Below are positions 21,256 to 32,689 of a DNA stretch of 64,000 nucleotides, one piece after another (positions within the stretch are counted from its first letter, which is position 1; each line of letters begins with the position of its first letter). Made by a program: the position numbers and the translations under genes. Source of the stretch: Schistosoma mansoni (taxonomy: Eukaryota > Platyhelminthes > Trematoda > Strigeidida > Schistosomatidae); NCBI RefSeq assembly GCF_000237925.1, contig NC_031496.1:29257510-29321509 (forward strand). Direction: 5' to 3'. The notes beneath the pieces were generated by a model. That model ran no database searches, had not been told where the DNA came from, and was given only the letters and a program-made list of their open reading frames with translations.

Positions 21256-23276
21256 TCACTGTACAGTTGCCTTTGCAGTTGCCTGAGCTTTTATTTTACG
21301 CATACGATGATATTTTTCAATATACAGCTTTACAAATGTGCTTATTTTTTCTGTATTGATTGAAGAAGTACCACTTCGCGAAATCTACAATTAACTAGTA
21401 TAATTTTACTGACATCTCTTACCTTAGTAACAGCCTTTTTCATGATTTCTTTGTAATCTTCTTTATTTATACGGCGTAGAGAGTATGCAGGCTTTAAAAC
21501 TGATTTTACTTCCAAGGCGATACGTTCTTGCCACTCACGACGTGAAGAGAAGTCGTATCTTTTCCGCTTTGCTAGTACTTCCTCAATCCTCATGTCTCCA
21601 AAAGGTTTCTTAATTTCCTTTTTATTTTCTCCACATGCACCATTAGGCAACATTTTGTCACCGATTGCATTGTTAGAAAACGGATTGATTACTGTAGGGA
21701 GTGGAGGAGGTACGAATGAATGTGGTAGAGTAGACGTGGTTGGTGGCAGCTCATTATGTTGCTGGAACGGTAACGGTGGTGGGGGAGGAGGTGGCAATGG
21801 ATCGGAAGAGGAAGTGTCTACATCCGTTCTTTGGCTACCGGCAAGTTGGTTTAAAAGAGAACTTGCTGCTGAACTTAACAGTTTGTTGATTTGCTTCATG
21901 GGAGAGCTCTCACAAACAGAATCAGGTTTCTCATTTGGTTTAGTATTTAGATTTAAATCACTCAGAGTATTACAAGGTAGGCCTGCTCTGCTCATTAAGG
22001 TTTCTAAGAGGTTGGAAGCAGGAGCCTGCATCTGTTGCGCAAATGTAGGGGGTGGCGGTGGTGGGGGTGGAGGAGGTGGAGGCAGAGTATTTGTTTGGAA
22101 GCCAGGACCCGACATTACCATAGGCATGCTTGGCACTGATTGCATGCACTGACCGGGAAAAACTGAATTAGCTCCAGGAAGCATAGTTGTACTCAGTCTG
22201 GGGACAATCAAAGGAGGTGGCTGCATAAAGTTCGGAGGCATTGGTGCACTGGGATATGGTATTACGCCTGATGGAAATGTTGAGGTGGAAATCCCCATAA
22301 GTCCATAGTTATTTTGAGGAAAACGCATAGGATTATAATTCATTTGTGGGATCCTGTGCAGAAAAGGAGAGTTGTTGCAAACAGTATTTTGCCACCTACT
22401 CAAAGGTTGGACAGTGGATCGCGGTTGACCTTGAAGGAATATATCGGCAGTAGCGTTAGGAACAGACATGGCATCACTAACCTCTGTTGGAGAGTTAGTT
22501 GGTTCATTCTCTATGACTGTCTCAGGTACAGACTGTTCCTCCACATGTTTTGAAACTTCCCAACGTACCGAGTCTAAACCTTTGTGTCCGTCATCAACGA
22601 AAGAGTCACGTTCCTTTGCTTTATATGAGAAATTTGGTTCATCAGAGAACCTGGAAACACGTCTTTCATTACCCGACCTTCTTGATTTAGCTGGGGATCT
22701 GGAACGAGAACATGGACCTGGGAGGCGGTCAACTACTCGAGAATGTCTTGGAGGTGTTCTAGATCGGCTCCGCCTGCGTTCGTTGGAACGAGATCTTGAA
22801 CGGTGCTTTCGAACACGGTGCCTTGAATGAGATCGAGACCTTCTACTCATTTTATCCTCAAACTTATTACCTCTTTTGGGAGAACGTGACCTACTCCTAC
22901 GGTGATGCGGTTGGACAGACCGTTTGTGGACACTAGACGGTCTTGTGTGAGCTCGATAGCCATGCTTCGTCTCTTTGGGAGCATTTTCTTCAATTGACTT
23001 AACTGGAAAAGACGGAGCGCACCCTCTTTCTCCTGATGAATTATGTTCGTTGCTTACCTCAAAGTGTGATTCCTCCATGTTGTGGTTTGGTTGGGGAACA
23101 TTAGTATCCTGCATACAATCAAACGTATTAGAGTTGAAAAGCAATGGCACAACATCGCTAAGAGACTGGTCAGGAGGTAACTGGTTCTGATTAGCATCTT
23201 GTTCCGGAGTTGCAGGAGAATTAGACTCTAAATCCATATCCTGGTCAGTCGGATGTGATGGACTGTAAGGATCCAT
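21256..23276 (-). CDS. SCAF1/SCAF11/PHRF1-group RS-domain protein
   Basis: Two exons: 21423-23276 (618 codons from ATG at 23276) and 21256-21384 (42 codons plus stop). They are separated by a 38-bp intron (21385-21422) with GTAAGA donor and TTGTAG acceptor; the joined product is 660 aa. Residues about 125-205 are an RS-rich basic region and 340-410 a Pro/Met-rich stretch with a run of about 12 prolines; a second poly-Pro lies near 494-501. The end (about 556-648) carries RIEEVLAKRKRYDFSSRREW, INKEDYKEIMKKAVTK and, across the junction, a helix ending KLYIEKYHRMRK. This arrangement is conserved at the C-terminus of SCAF1, SCAF11 and PHRF1, nuclear proteins that link the Pol II CTD to splicing. 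The junction restores that homology, which fixes the intron. No RING or PHD is present here; 5' exons could lie upstream, and an in-frame ATG at 23303 is the alternative start. Confidence 0.88.
21385..21422 (-). other. 38-bp intron in the SCAF-like gene
   Basis: GTAAGAGATG at the 5' end and TTAATTGTAG at the 3' end, phase 0. Reading through it gives a divergent tail and a stop instead of the conserved C-terminus. Confidence 0.85.
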
Positions 23277-23569
23277 GTTAAATAAATATCCAATACAAAT
23301 CAATTTTTTCGGATCAAGATGATTGTTGCAATGTTAATCCCACAGAAATCCAGTACCATAGCTAACTAATGTAAGGGAATCGAAAAGTCAGCATCTACTT
23401 AGGTGAGGAGTTAAAACAAGAGCAAGTCTCAAGGCTGATTCTGATTCACCAGTGAATGTGAGAAATATGTGACGAGAGTATTAAATTAAAGCAAGACCAA
23501 TTTCACTAACCACCAGGAGCCAACATTTTTTCGCTTTGTTGATTGGTGTCAATTCTGTTTGTTGGAGTT
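23277..23569. promoter_or_regulatory. 5' flank of the SCAF-like gene
   Basis: 293 bp between the start codon and a CR1-like 3' end. There is no AG in the 60 bases just upstream of the ATG, so a splice acceptor close to the start is unlikely. No TATA box was identified with confidence. Confidence 0.3.
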
Positions 23570-25560
23570 AGTTCAAATGGTTGTGGACGGAATAGAAGAA
23601 GCTTTCGCTTAACGGGCTTCCATGTCTAGTAGCAGTGGATCACAAATACCTTCAGGCAGGAACCTAGGTATATTATTGATAACAGAGTTAAAAAGGAAAT
23701 TGGTAAATCATAATAAGACGTTATCCTTAGTCCTTAAAATAGGTCAAGTTTCCTCTTAAAGGATTCCTGGGAAGTCTCTTGGACTAGCTCAGTCGGCAGT
23801 GAATTCCAACTCTCAAGGAGAAAAGCTTGTGTCTGTAGTCCGTTCTGCTATGTTGTGTCTCCAGTTTCTTGGTGTTACCCTTAAAGTTTGTATTGGGACT
23901 AAGCCTAAGTAGGTGTTTAAGAGGATGTCCAGAAGTTTTAAGGGTACTGTAAGCCATTAGAAGGTCACTTCTAAGACGCCTATACTCTAATGAGTAAGGG
24001 TTCAGTGATTGTAGGTGCTCTTCATAAGGTTTGAATTTGAGTCCCGAACTTATTTCCTGGCTCGCCGTTGGATACTCCCTAGAGTGTCCTTATCCTTTTG
24101 GAATGAGTGAGGAAATACTATGTTTCCGTGCTCTAAATGGGGACGAATAAAACTGTTGAAGATTATGTGGAAAGTTTTTCATTCAAACTGGCCATAATTG
24201 CGCTTCAGTGTTACCAGTGCAAAGTTTGCTCGGAAGGCGTTTTTGTCACAGCCTGAGACTTCAAGTCCTAGGGCACCAGTATTCGACTTCGGATACTTCT
24301 AGAGAGGAGTTTCCCAAGTTGCAACTGTAGTCTGTCGCAGATGGACTACTTTACATTTTGAAGTGTTGAAGGTTAGTCCGTTGTCGTCTGCCCAACTTCG
24401 AAGTCGAGTCAGATCCTCTTGAAGTGCTAGTATATCCTTTTGGTCACGTATCTCTCTCACATCATCAGCAAAAGGTAATAAGTCTGACGATATCCGTTGT
24501 GGAAGATCGCTCATGCAAATCAAGAAGAGAGGAGGTCCTAGTACCGAGCCCTTAGGGACCCCACAAGGACATCCCATAGCCTGAGAGAGCGTGAAGTTAG
24601 CCCTAACCCTAAAATGTCGATTTTTAGATATGAAGTGAGCCAGTCAATTAGAGGTGGTTTGATAATCAATTGTTTGAGCTTATTGATAAGACATATATGG
24701 TTGGCCCTATCAAAAGCTTTTGAGAAATCAAGGTAAATGATGTCAACCTTCCCCTTGCCATCAAGGATGTCCATCTGTACACCGCAGTCAGCAGGTTGGT
24801 TATTCATGAGTGACCCTTCCTAAAACCGTGCTGTTGAGGTGAGAAGAACTTTAAGGATAATAAATAGCTGTGTAAACCATCGCATATCAGGGACTCCACA
24901 ATTTTTGAAGGTATAGAGAGAAGAGCCACCGGTAGGTAACTTGAAGGTTAGCCGCGTCGACCTACTTTGAAAATTGGTATGATGAAAGCGAGCTTCCGAA
25001 TTTCCGGTAATGTGCCCCCGTTTAGTGACTGTGAGAACATCACGCTAAGCGGCGTTTCCACGATTGAAGTTGCTTCCCTCAGTATAGCAGGATGAACCAT
25101 ATCCGGGCCAGGAGCATTTTCTCTCCTTAGGTGCTACAGTTTCCGGAACACCAAGTCAACGCTGAGGTTCACTTCGGAAAGTCCTGCGTAGTCGTAGATG
25201 AAGCTTTCATCATTATAGTTGATGTGTGTCGGCTGAAATGTTCGGGAGTATTTTCAGCCAAAAGATTAGCGGCATCACCGTCGTTATTGATCGGACCATT
25301 AGGATCTAGCAGTTAGGAAACTCTAGTTTTGGCTTGTCAAAGAGAAGCTGCATAAAGGAATAAGCTTTTTGAATTGGAGACAACTTTATCTATATCCTTT
25401 ATCTGGCACTGAAACCTGTTTTCTCTTATTGCCTTTGTGCATATGTTCCCTATATGTTTGTGATGCATGTACGCGCCGTTGTTATCAGTTCGTCTGTATT
25501 TTGCCCAACAGTGCCTTCTACGACTGAGCAAACGAAGAATGAGATTCTTGATTATTGTAG
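23570..25560 (-). mobile_element. CR1-like non-LTR retrotransposon, 5'-truncated and decayed
   Basis: On the minus strand, from about 25560: a block matching the RT N-terminal side (KQPTIIKN, then RRRHCWAKYRR), then IIYLDFSKAFDRANH (24538-24807), GVPKGSVLGPPLFL and LLPFADDV (24299-24577). The C-terminal thumb region and 3' end run to 23570, including a block near 23870 reading KKLETQHSRTDYRHK. Stops and frameshifts are frequent. The same family lies at 47.6-50.2 kb. SR1 and related schistosome elements belong to the CR1 clade; which subfamily this is cannot be set here. Confidence 0.85.
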
Positions 25561-25561
25561 G

Positions 25562-25720
25562 CTGCTTGTAGCCAAACACGAGTACAGAAAGTCAAGGCAC
25601 AAGCTAGACACACAAAAGGAAACAAGAACTTGAAGAGGAGCATTACAGCCGACAAGCACAAATATGTGAAAGAATTAGCAATGGCAGCGGAAGAAGCCGT
25701 GAGAGAAGGGAATATGCTTT
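25562..25720 (+). mobile_element. RTE (SR2-like) inter-domain fragment
   Basis: The plus-strand reading contains KRSITADKHKYVKELAMAAE and EAVREGNM, a block that in SR2-like RTE ORFs lies between the endonuclease and the RT. It abuts the CR1-like fragment with opposite orientation. Only about 150 bp remain. Confidence 0.7.
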
Positions 25721-25943
25721 TTCTGTTGCTCAGAAGCCTACAGTCACGATCATGGCGAGATGACCCACGTACGCGATTCTTCACAGTAGTGAAGGCACTT
25801 TCGCGCGATTTTAGCAGGTGAGTTTTGATTGTCTCCATCTCTTCATGATCGCAAATATTGAGACCACTTAATCGTATTGAGTCGTTCCCCAATTTTTGCT
25901 GCTTCTTAGACCTGTGTTTCCTACCTTGCGTTAGATTTGTCAT
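25715..25943 (-). CDS. Unrecognised short ORF, possible exon
   Basis: The open frame starts at ATG 25943 (MTNLTQGRKHRSKKQQKLGN) and continues with a charged stretch to about 25715. Beyond that it only reads antisense to the RTE fragment. The basic, hydrophilic composition could be an exon of a host gene, but no domain and no second exon were found. Chance ORF or repeat is an equal possibility. Confidence 0.2.
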
Positions 25944-26639
25944 TTAATCAAGTCGCCCTATCACATGCATTTTTAAGTACCTAAGCACAGACATGATTGT
26001 TGTCATTAGATAACAACAATAGGAAAGTTCAATAAATAAATAAAGGACATGGTGATAAAGCCATATAGAAATTCATACAGTTTACGCTACTGTTAGTTTT
26101 TCGGAATCGATAAACGATCATCCAACTTTGTTCTTCAACCTTCCACTGACTATTAGCATGTTTCCCCGTCAATTCTCCACACATTGTGTGAAGCTTCTTT
26201 ATTGACCAGTTTGCGTTCTATCCGCTAATAAACATATCACAACCTCTCCTATCACAAAAATCAAGGTCTATCAACCATATTTTTCGTTCTTCTGATTGTT
26301 TTTTCGCCTCCTTTCAGTGCCACGAATGCATCATGCAGAGGTGAAATTTGGGACAGATAGGTGTTCGCCAAGTTCACAGTTCGTACCGCATTCCATTTCT
26401 AAACAGATTATCACAACTGTGAACTCGTAGTAGAGAATCAACACAAAAACCCATTTATTTACTTATTGGTTTATCTGCAAGAATGTTCTTTTGAAAGTGT
26501 TCATTGTCCTTATCTGTCCGATAACCTTATTTATGTAATGCCTTGTCTGTAAACCCATGTTTTAAATTGTTGATGATGCCCTTAATAATGGCTTGCGTCT
26601 GGTGTTTGTAATTGTGAATCCTAACCGATCGTTAAGGAT
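25944..26639. other. Intergenic stretch
   Basis: No feature recognised. Confidence 0.4.
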
Positions 26640-28800
26640 TAGGCAAGTTCTTCCACGATATCGAATTGAGGAACGGCGTGGCAAATGGAAATGTTGCTAC
26701 GTATGCTGAAGATAATTCGTCAACAGGCTTTCGTTGAGGGCCACTGTAGACAACTTTATAGGCTCCTCCAACATGTGCGAGTGGTTCTCTTCCCATTTAA
26801 AAATGACGCCGTAGATGAACTGGCTCCATTTGCCGATCGGATTCTAGGGGTCAACACAGCCCTTAGCAACGATGTTTATTCTGTCAAGGACAAGCCTCAA
26901 GCTATGTCAAATGACATCGCAGATCCTTTTAATAGTCCCACTCGTTGTCTTAATGTTCATCATAATCACGGATGCTCCGAAAAACCTTGAAGAAGCCTGC
27001 CACGGAGATCTGTTTTTGGACCAAAAGAAGCGAGTAAGCCTAAATGGTCTTGTTGTCACAACACTTTTGGTAAGCCTTCCGAAAATTGCAGGAAACCCAT
27101 CATTTTCCCCAGCCTCAAATCTTCCATTACATCAAACATTTGGGGATAATCTCCCTCCAGCCTGTGTTGCGATGACTGAAGCTGGTAGATATGGACGTCT
27201 GTCATACATTGCTGGTATAATGATGAAGATGTAGTATTTCGTCCGCAGTGGTGAGAACGTTAACATCCTTCCCGAGAATACCAACGATCGTTCACAAGTT
27301 CCTGTTTTTTATTTTACAGGCAGCAGACGGAAAATCAATCGCCATGTACAGCAGAAAACATGTTTTTGAGTGTGTTTACGCACATACAAAACGCTGAATT
27401 TTTAAAGTTGCAGACTTGTCAGGCTGAATCATCGGCAAACATAATACAACACCACAATCTACTCGTCAACCCGAGAATGTGGAGGTCAGTAGACAGAGGC
27501 AATAAATTATGTGTTTGTAGACTTTCATTTTCTGATTGAACGTTATGCGATGTCAGAATTAAACATATGGTCGATCCGTAAGTATCCTGAAGCGTACAAA
27601 ACACAGAGAATTATCGTGTGTGGCTAGAGGTGTTATACATCGCATCATGACTACAGGACCACCTGTACCTTCGAAAGCACACCGACTGTCTCCGTAAAGC
27701 TAAGACTAACTGAAAACGAACATGACCATATGCATGATCCAGTCGCAAAACAGCGCAAATGAATTCCCTTAGTATATGGACTCCAAAAAAGCGATGATTG
27801 ACGTCCAACAAGTGATCAACAAGGGCTTAGTACGAATACCACTTCCGACCGTTACTTTTTGACACTCATCCACGATTTGACAGAAGCCTAGAAAGGTACA
27901 CCTGTCTCCTCAAAAGTCGACTGGATTAAGGCATATAACCGAATTCTTACGCTTGCAAACAACATTCTCAAAACGGCTATCGTCACTTTCTTTGGACCTT
28001 ATGAATTTTTGCATATGTCTTTCAGTGCAGCTCATATTTTCCAGAAATCCATTATTGACGTATTTAGAGGTCTCATCGTTATATGCTCTTATGTTGTTGA
28101 CTTTGAGATCTCAGATTCGGACAAATAACCCCATCTCCATCGTCTGGATCTAGCTTTTCATTGACTTCAGAACGGGCTTGTTGTAAACACTCTGAAACAT
28201 CAGATCCTATTCGACTTACTCGATTTTTGTTGGGCACACTATTGATGCTCAGTGTACTTTCCGTCTGCTAGACAAAGTGAGGGCCGATAAATTAACAAGA
28301 ATCGACTCAAATCAAGAGATTAAGAACGTTCTGCGGACTGGTTAGTTTTCAGCTACGGTTCATTACGAAATGACAGTCTCTTACGCGACCTTTAAAAGAC
28401 CAGCCTCGTGGAAACATGAAAATCACTGCAAAAAAGCCTTTCCCATAGTAAAATCTAGTAATATAGTGTCAAATGTGCTGGCACGCCTCAATAGCCAACT
28501 ATCCATTAATATCGCCCTAGACTCACCCGACGCAACAACTGCAGTAGTCTTACCATAGTGAGTAAACAACAAATGAGAACCTTTGGCATTCTTTTCTACA
28601 CGGTTGCAAGACACTGAATGGAAGTATGGAACTTCCGGCAAGAGAAGCCTAGCTATATATTGTGCTGTACTGTACTTTCAACACTCTATGGAAATCCGAT
28701 ATTTTTCCGGTTCACTGACAATAATCTTCTTATCTTCGATTACTGTTATGATAATTCGTACATAAGTGTTGGGAAGAGATCATTTCAGGTTCCATCATAA
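26640..28800 (+). mobile_element. Decayed Gypsy/Ty3-type LTR retrotransposon, gag-pol remnant
   Basis: A gag-like block (26685-26990) has RQLYRLLQHVRV and VDELAPFADRIL, followed by a gag C-terminal HQTFGDNLPPAC block near 27136. RT similarity lies around 27900-28130: VSSKVDWIKAYNRI, then ILKTAIVTFFGPYEFLHMSF and a degenerate YVDD box read as SYVVD. RNase H similarity lies around 28580-28720: AFFSTRLQDTEWKYGTSGK then LAIYCAVLYFQH. All parts are in the same orientation and order as in Gypsy-type elements, but they are split by many stops and shifts. No LTR pair or integrase was recognised. It is non-functional. Confidence 0.7.
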
Positions 28801-31105
28801 ATTGTACGCAAGTTTTAGCAATGTTTACATAATATGCACCATATTTAGGCAGGTTCTGTAGTACTCAGAAGAATAATAAGTCGACCCTAAAGAAGATAGA
28901 AGGAAAAGAAGAATGAAATATCCGAACAATAAAAAAGAATGTTCCTGAAACAAAGTAATAAAGTGTAGTACATCCAATACAGGAAGAATTTCAAACAATT
29001 CACTAGTGCAGTAAGATTTGGTGGTAGAATAAGAGTTAATGCACTAACAGTTTAGAATAATTAGATGAAAGTCTCAATTAATAGCGGAAAAAGATCGTCA
29101 AATATCAAAATGCATGGGTCGTATATATGTGGCGAATCTAGAAGTTTGATCTATATTCCAATTAGTGTTGTGCAAGGGCTTGTGTTTTGAACTGAAAACT
29201 GAAGGTCAGTAAGACCAATATTTATATAGAAGAAAGATTTGGAGAAACAAAAAGAATTTCTAGGGTGTCAGGGGATCAACCGTGGTAATATATAATATCT
29301 GAGGTGTGTTAGAAGATCAGTCATGATGGTAATAATGATAATGAATATGGACATAAATAGACTTCGGATATTCGCATACAGAAAAGGCAATGGATCTACC
29401 TCGTTAGCTCGTCTTCAGATAAACACTGCCGTCGAGATCCTCGCCAACTAGACTGCATCTCTCAGTCTACTCTACCAAACTCAAAAGGCTCATAAGCTTG
29501 TCACTAGGCCCTAAAAAGCTTCATCAATTATTCCTTGAACTACCGCTCACTGATAATACACTTTACTATGGACCGCCTAATATCTAGACGGAACAAGAGT
29601 ATAATGAACCCCATTGTTATTAGTATGAATATGACGAAATTTCAGAGCACATGGTTTATTCTCTCCCACTATTCATTGGTTATTAATCATGGCCTTCTGC
29701 TCCTGACCCTCACTTTCGGATTCCTAATCTCTCTAACGGTTAAAGATACATTATTCTCTCTTAGTGTCCTGTCTTTTTTTCCATTACAAGCAGGTAGATA
29801 ACTCACTAATCTTATAGATGATGATCAACTAAGGCCGATTATAAGAACCTCAAAATGTCCTGATTCCTTGCGAGTTGCTCAATGTTTTATTTTTCTTGCC
29901 CTGAAAATTTTACAATCTTCTACACTTTCATATCCTTTGACTTACTATTAGTCTTTACCATCTCTTAACCACATATAATCTGACCAGCCTCTTATATCTT
30001 GTACCATTAGTTATCTTCATAGCAGTATGATATACTTAGTGGATGTCTAACCCATAATACAAATGCTTTAACCATCTGATTAGCATGTAACATGGAACTA
30101 GTAGAGACAGCGTATTCCAAATATGAGCTTTGATTAAAGAAATATTCATACTTACCACAAACGTAAGAGAGCTTAACACCACAGAAGGAGGGAAGGTGGC
30201 GTCACTGACCAGCAGACATGATGGTAGGGAGATAACTTTAGTTCACCCATGTCTGTAGGGCAGAACATTTTGTTTAATTACGGCTTCTTATGTCAAGTGG
30301 AATGTCACGAACCAACGATATTGATGCTGATTTATTCACACCTTTTTAAATCCTGTTTAAAACTCTGAATCGGCTTCACTTCCTACCGAGTAATCTTGTA
30401 ACAAGCAAACTAGACAATTCGTTTGAATCGAAGCCTGCTCAAGGCCCTATAAATTCTACAAAAATGGGTTCAAATAGCTTCGACAAAGGAGAGAGACAGT
30501 TATTAGTGTATCAGAATACTGTTTTCAGCACTATATTTTATAACTACACATAATCCAATACTTTCAGCTTCTTTCTGAACCACCTTTTATACAGTTCTCT
30601 ATCCACTCATACCTTGTTTACACTTATTTTGCTTGACATATTAAAATGCTCCTTATCAATAAGTACCTTAATAATATAGAAATAGGCTAAGTAGTCATAC
30701 CTTAACTGTTCCCCTATAAACATTGTCTGCTCTGCTTCCCTTTCTTTTTTTCTTACACCCTATTCATCCCCCTTGGATACGCCACCGAAAACAGATACGG
30801 AATGCGTGACTTCGTCTTGCACCATTATTGAAGCCTAGATATTTCAGAGGTATGTGGGGTTGTGGTCTCTAGAAGCCCCCAAATTTACATGGATCTATTT
30901 TCTACCATCAGCTGCATGTCGCAACGCAACCTTCATAAAGCGCGCCAGCTGTGATATTGATAATACCATTCTTGCTAAAACCATCTGCATTCATATTTTA
31001 TAAAACATCAATCCAGTTAAGTAATTTACAACAGTGAAAACTGTAACTTTTGTGACAAGTTGATCTTGTCTGTGAACTTGCATGACTCATGCAGCTGACT
31101 GATAT
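28801..31105. other. AT-rich intergenic stretch
   Basis: Short ORFs without recognisable domains; no RNA or repeat signature that I can support. Decayed sequence from the element upstream may continue into its first part. Confidence 0.4.
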
Positions 31106-31129
31106 TTGACAATAAATTATTATTATTAC

Positions 31130-31516
31130 TTTTTAAGTTGGTATTATTACATGTACAATGTATTATGTAGCAAACAATATAGCTGCAGACGTGTTGTCGA
31201 CCTGCTGAAACGAGCTTCAAAGAGAAAACGATTATCTTCAGCACAAATTATCTTCGACAACTCTAAAACTAAGAGTCAAACAGATGGAAACTGGCAAAGA
31301 AAATACACTCGTGATATGAAGAAGGATCCCCACGTGATTTCAAAATTTGTTGTTCTAAATCACAATATGAGGAAGGATCATTCAAACATGTCGAAACATT
31401 GTCAACAGAATGTCTTTATAACGATGACGAAATATCCCTACCCTGGTAATCGAGGGAGTACCAAGTTAATTAATGCGTTTGAATTTCGTTCTTGTCTGTT
31501 ATTATACCACGTTTGA
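31130..31516 (+). CDS. Unrecognised ORF, doubtful
   Basis: The open frame contains RRVVDLLKRASKRKRLSSAQ followed by a Lys/His-rich stretch and a stop at 31516. No known domain is seen. No splice-site pattern or neighbour supports it, and it may be a chance ORF or repeat relic. Confidence 0.15.
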   Translation, partial: FLSWYYYMYNVLCSKQYSCRRVVDLLKRASKRKRLSSAQIIFDNSKTKSQTDGNWQRKYTRDMKKDPHVISKFVVLNHNMRKDHSNMSKHCQQNVFITMTKYPYPGNRGSTKLINAFEFRSCLLLYHV

Positions 31517-32689
31517 TTAATACACTTGTAACTTGCGACCCAAATAACTAAAAAACGAAATTCCAATTCGGGTGCTAAGGCTCATTAGCAAGTTGCAAGT
31601 AATTAAATTAAATATGAAGTTCTAAAACTACTTTATCAAACCTGTATATTACCGTAGTGCAATTTCCAAAATGCCAAACCGAAAAGTTTTAAAGCCAAAA
31701 TTACAAGCAAAGACATTAAAAGTTCAAGTAAAAAATATATTCAAAACAAGATTGAATCAACGATATTAAGTACAACAGTTATCATTCAGTTAAATACTCT
31801 CATTTCCACTTGCTACACTAATAGTAGAATGACTCTGTTGGTCAGGCATGAGTAAAAACGCAAGACAGTGAGCACGCTCCTCTCCAAGCTGGTAGGAATT
31901 CAAAGCGATTAGAAATTTCTAATATCCCTTCGGCTTTATCGAAACTCCTGATGCTCGTTTAAATCACGTTTATCTCAATTTAATGAATCTCTCAACGGAA
32001 TCAAGTGGATGCTCCTATCTCTTAACATGCGGTTCGTATCGTACGATAACCAAAACCAATACCTATGAAGAACATTACTTCTGATGCAGAGTTTTGTATC
32101 CTCGTCCAAAGATGGGTAGCATACTTCGGCCGCTCTTCAGCCACTACTACAGACTGTAGACGTTAGTTCAAACCTTTTGTTGCCTTGCTGCACTTCTAGG
32201 AATTAAGACTCTAGACGATTGCCTAACACTTAAATAAACAGTTTCGTGGAAAGAGATTACCGATAGTGGAAAACCCCCCGTTCAGTGGCGAATGTATCAC
32301 GATGAACTGACGTTTTTTCGCCCGCGTTACTTGTAATTTGCACTGAGGGGTGGGCTGATGTTGTACGCGTTTCAGATGAACCCCGTAAGGACATGACGAT
32401 TCGACTTCCATGGGAATTCACGAACTCTTCATCATTTACAATGAATTTGATTATAAACTATCACACAAGTAGGTTTATAAATGATATATGTAAAACATTT
32501 TTTCACACGACCACAATCATCTGACGTATTCACCCAACACGCATTACGAATGAGTGCACGTGCCTCTTAATGTTAGGATTCATCCCGTCGACCCATGATG
32601 TTGCAGAAGGAGGGCTCTGTAAAATTCATCTCGGACCTCTGCACAACACCATTTACAAATACAGGACCAAAGATAATGACAGTACACTT
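31517..32689. other. Intergenic stretch
   Basis: Nothing recognised. Confidence 0.4.

Noticed and set aside
21592-22152. Glycine-rich ORF on the plus strand
   Set aside because: It is the antisense of the poly-proline region of the SCAF-like gene.
22468-22830. Second plus-strand ORF over the SCAF-like gene
   Set aside because: Antisense shadow of the RS-rich exon, which has the conserved protein on the other strand.
26872-27234. 120-aa membrane-like ORF as a host gene
   Set aside because: It overlaps the gag remnant in another frame, and its end carries a gag-like block; no exon support.
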